This document shows, piece after piece, positions 60,947 to 64,000 of a stretch of DNA of 64,000 nucleotides. Both the position numbers and the translations under genes were made by a program. Position 1 is the first letter of the stretch. Each line of letters opens with the position of its first letter. The notes beneath the pieces are model-generated. The model was not told where the DNA came from. It saw only the letters and a list, made by a program, of their open reading frames with translations, and searched no databases. The DNA comes from Petrolisthes cinctipes (taxonomy: Eukaryota; Arthropoda; Malacostraca; Decapoda; Porcellanidae), in NCBI GenBank assembly GCA_033782935.1, contig JAWQEG010001220.1, positions 2,790,001 through 2,854,000 of the forward strand, read 5' to 3'.

Positions 60947-62594
60947 GTGCTAGAATATTTTCAAAATATTGGCTAAAAACATGCTAAAAATCGATCTTTT
61001 AGGTGCCAAAAAGTCGATATCTCAAATTCAGTCCCAAAACACCCGAAAATTCGATATTTAGGGGTCCCAGAAGCGATCTGTACATGCCTACTCCGTGTTA
61101 GAGTATTTTCAAAATACATACTCAAAATACTGAAAATCGATCTTTTAGGTACACAAAAGTCGATATGTGCATGTATCTTCTGTACCCGTTTATATTTCAA
61201 ATTCAGGCTCAAAACACCCGAAAATTCAATATTTTGGGGTCCCAGAAGCAATCTGTACATGCCTACACAGTGCTAGAATATTTTCAAAATATAGGCTAAA
61301 AACATGCTAAAAATCGACATTTTAGGTGCCAAAAAATCGATATCTCAAATTCAGTCCCAAAACACCCGAAAATTCGATATTTAGAGGTCCCAGAAGGTAT
61401 CTGTACATGCCTACTCCGTGTTAGAGTATTTTCAAAATACAGGCCAAAAACATACTGAAAATCGATCATTTAGGTGCCCAAAAGTCGATATGTGCATGCA
61501 TCTTCTGTACCCGTTTATATCTCAAATTCTGGCCCTAAACACCCGAAAATTCGCTATTTTGGGGTCCCAGAAGCGATCTGTACATGCCTACTCCGTGTTA
61601 GAGTATTTTCAAAATTCAGGCCTAAAACATGCTGATAATCGATATTTTAGATGCCCAAAGTCAATATGTGCATGTATCTTCTGTACCCGTTTATATCTCA
61701 AATTCAGGCTCAAAACACCCGAAAATTCAATATTTTGGGGTCCCAGAAGCAATCTGTACATGCCTACTCAGTGCTAGAATATTTTCAAAATATAGGCTAA
61801 AAACATGCTAAAAATCGATCTTTTAGGTGCCAAAAAGTCGATATCTCAAATTCAGTCCCAAAACACCCGAAAATTCGATATTTAGGGGTCCCAGAAGCGA
61901 TCTGTACATGCCTACTCCGTGTTAGAGTATTTTCAAAATACATACTCAAAATACTGAAAATCGATCTTTTAGGTACACAAAAGTCGATATGTGCATGTAT
62001 CTTCTGTACCCGTTTATATTTCAAATTCAGGCTCAAAACACCCGAAAATTCAATATTTTGGGGTCCCAGAAGCAATCTGTACATGCCTACACAGTGCTAC
62101 AATATTTTCAAAATATAGGCTAAAAACATGCTAAAAATCGACATTTTAGGTGCCAAAAAATCGATATCTCAAATTCAGTCCCAAAACACCCGAAAATTCG
62201 ATATTTAGAGGTCCCAGAAGGTATCTGTACATGCCTACTCCGTGTTAGAGTATTTTCAAAATACAGGCCAAAAACATACTGAAAATCGATCATTTAGGTG
62301 CCCAAAAGTCGATATGTGCATGCATCTTCTGTACCCGTTTATATCTCAAATTCTGGCCCTAAACACCCGAAAATTCGCTATTTTGGGGTCCCAGAAGCGA
62401 TCTGTACATGCCTACTCCGTGTTAGAGTATTTTCAAAATTCAGGCCCAAAACATGCTGATAATCGATATTTTAGATGCCCAAAGTCAATATGTGCATGTA
62501 TCTTCTGTACCCGTTTATATCTCAAATTCAGGCTCAAAACACCCGAAAATTCAATATTTTGGGGTCCCAGAAGCAATCTGTACATGCCTACTCA
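60947..62594. repeat. Two near-identical 824-bp pentamers
   Basis: Each unit is S1 - L1/L2 (175 bp) - S2 - L3 - L4/L2, starting at 60947 and 61771. Both share catactcaaaatactg, ttaggtacac, atatttcaaatt, attcgctatt and gctgataatcg. I noticed two differences: gtgctagaat against gtgctacaat, and ggcctaaaac against ggcccaaaac. The last two markers also occur at 57,443-57,795, the likely source. Confidence 0.9.
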
Positions 62595-64000
62595 GTGCTA
62601 GAATATTTTCAAAATATAGGCTAAAAATATGCTAAAAATCGATCTTTTAGGTGCCAAAAAGTTGATATCTCAAATTCAGTCCCAAAACACCCGAAAATTC
62701 GATATTTAGGGGTCCCAGAAGCGATCTGTACATGCCTACTCCGTGTTAGAGTATTTTCAAAATACATGCTCAAAACATACTGAAAATCGATATTTTAGAT
62801 GCCCAAAGTCAATATGTGCATGCATCTTCTGTACCCGTTTATATCTCAAATTCAGGCTCAAAACACCCGAAAATTCAATATTTTTGGGTCCCAGAAGCGA
62901 TCTGTACATGCCTACTCAGTGTTAGAGTATTTTCAAAATACAGGCCCAAAACATGCTGAAAATCGATATTTTAGATGCCCAAAGTCAATATGTGCATGCA
63001 TCTTCTGTACCCGTTTATATCTCAAATTCAGGCTCAAAACACCCGAAAATTCAATATTTTGGGGTCCCAGAAGCAATCTGTACATGCCTACTCAGTGCTA
63101 GAATATTTTCAAAATATAGGCTAAAAACATGCTAAAAATCGATCTTTTAGGTGCCAAAAAGTCGATATCTCAAATTCAGTCCCAAAACACCCGAAAATTC
63201 GATATTTAGGGGTCCCAGAAGCGATCTGTACATGCCTACTCCGTGTTAGAGTATTTTCAAAATACATGCTCAAAACATACTGAAAATCGATATTTTAGAT
63301 GCCCAAAGTCAATATGTGCATGTATCTTCTGTACCCGTTTATATCTCAAATTCAGGCTCAAAATACCCGAAAATTCGATATTTTGGGGTCCCAGAAGCAA
63401 TCTGTACATGCCTACACAGTGCTAGAATATTTTCAAAATATAGGCTAAAAACATTCTAAAAATCGATCTTTTAGGTGCCAAAAAGTCGATATCTCAAATT
63501 CAGTCCCAAAACACCCGAAAATTCAAAATTTAGGGGTCCCAGAAACGATCTGTACATGCCTACTCCGTGTTAGAGTATTTTCAAAATACATGCTCAAAAC
63601 ATACTGAAAATCGATCTTTTAGGTGCACAAAAGTCGATATGTGCATGCATCTTCAGTTCCCGTTTATATCTCAAATTCAGGCTCAAAACACCCGAAAATT
63701 CAATATTTTGGGGTCCCAGAAGCAATCTGTACATGCCTATTCAGTGTTAGAGTATTTTCAAAATACTGGCCCAAAACATGCTGAAAAACGATATTTTAGA
63801 TGCCCAAAGTCAATATGTGCATGTATCTTCTGTTCCCGTTTATATCTCAAATTCAGGCTCAAAACACCCAAAAATTCGATATTTTGGGGTCCCAGAAGCA
63901 ATCTGTACATGCCTACTCAGTGCTAGAATATTTTCAAAATATAGGATAAAAACATGCTAAAAATCGATCTTTTAGGTGCCAAAAAGTCGATATCTCAAAT
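62595..64000. repeat. L1/L2-chimera trimers and dimers, right edge of window
   Basis: Units: 62595 S1, 62743 L1/L2, 62919 L2, 63095 S1, 63243 L1/L2, 63419 S1, 63567 L1, 63744 L2, 63920 S1 cut off by the window end after 81 bases. The array shows no sign of ending, so its true length is greater than this window. Confidence 0.85.

Larger units (their letters stand above)
1..64000. repeat. Higher-order satellite DNA array filling the whole window
   Basis: Every part of the window is made of 176-177 bp (long) or 147-148 bp (short) monomers joined head to tail in one orientation. By eye there are about 385 complete units. There is no insertion longer than a few bases and no gap. The usual order is long-long-short (501 bp), and two kinds of trimer alternate to make a hexamer of about 1 kb. 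Open frames of 60-157 codons occur everywhere because a 177-bp unit is exactly 59 codons without a stop. They recur with the repeat, end where a 176- or 148-bp unit shifts the frame or brings in TAA, and overlap in other frames, so I treat none as a gene. A centromeric or pericentromeric location is inferred from array type; nothing in the sequence proves it. Confidence 0.97.

Noticed and set aside
60973..62084. Minus-strand open frames of 66-95 codons, some duplicated exactly
   Set aside because: They mirror the repeat, and the two identical 95-codon frames are simply the two 824-bp copies. They show no independent evidence of coding.
1..64000. CRISPR-like regularity (conserved words at fixed spacing)
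   Set aside because: The sequence between conserved words is itself repeated, not unique spacers, and the period (147-177 bp) is far too long.
1..64000. Known satellites such as human alpha satellite (171 bp) or Arabidopsis CEN180
   Set aside because: The monomer length is close, but the sequence words do not match those consensus sequences as I know them. Length alone is not evidence of homology.
1..64000. Tandem tRNA, 5S rRNA or snRNA gene clusters
   Set aside because: I found no cloverleaf, A/B box pair or internal control region. The unit shows no terminator T-run at a consistent place.
1..64000. Telomeric or subtelomeric repeats
   Set aside because: There are no short G-rich tandem motifs such as TTAGGG, TTTAGGG or TTAGG in series. 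Single occurrences of tttaggggtccc are part of the S1 monomer.

Overview
The whole 64 kb window is one uninterrupted array of satellite DNA. I see no protein-coding gene, RNA gene, transposable element, CRISPR array or unique spacer anywhere in it. Cutting the sequence at the recurrent word gtgttagag / gtgctagaat divides it into about 385 complete monomers plus a partial one at each end, all in the same orientation. Long monomers are 176-177 bp and short monomers 147-148 bp. A hand count on one long monomer gives about 38% G+C. A pure, one-strand, tens-of-kilobases array with higher-order structure is typical of centromeric or pericentromeric heterochromatin in a eukaryote, assembled from long reads. 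I do not recognise the family. It does not resemble the human alpha-satellite or Arabidopsis 180-bp consensus as I know them, so I name no species.

The array is hierarchical. (1) Each 176-bp long monomer is two diverged 88-bp halves; a hand alignment of one copy gives 60 of 88 identical positions without gaps. (2) Monomers fall into four long classes, here called L1-L4, and two short classes, S1 and S2. The short classes lack the same 29-bp segment. (3) They are arranged mostly as long-long-short trimers of 501 bp: L1-L2-S2 and L3-L4-S1. (4) The two trimers alternate to give a hexamer of 1,002 bp, or 992 bp when L4 carries a recurrent 10-bp deletion (marked d). (5) Larger tandem duplications of 2,671, about 2,997, 3,024 and 3,487 bp are superimposed, along with local amplifications of 324, 353, 501, 824, 992 and 1,345 bp units.

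Layout: 1-6.5 kb, mixed hexamers and dimers; 6.5-14.9 kb, a 3,487-bp shifted duplication with several 992-bp hexamers; 14.9-19.9 kb, a ~2,997-bp duplication; 20-28.3 kb, irregular trimers including a run of three short monomers; 28.3-38.6 kb, overlapping 2,671-bp and 3,024-bp duplications, the latter with its exchange junction readable to within 12 bp; 38.6-46.8 kb, variants related to 25.5-28.3 kb plus 324-, 353- and 501-bp amplifications; 46.8-49.5 kb, two 1,345-bp octamers that share rare variants with 6.5-13 kb; 49.5-60.9 kb, mostly trimers including a textbook 1,002-bp hexamer; 60.9-62.6 kb, two 824-bp units; then L1/L2-chimera repeats to the end.

The most interesting points are: the long/short alternation, in which only long monomers carry a site resembling half of a CENP-B box; the match of monomer lengths to nucleosome sizes; and the readable history of unequal exchange and conversion. 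In the evidence fields, 'x/y' means a chimera with the head of class x and the body of class y. All counts and class calls were made by eye.
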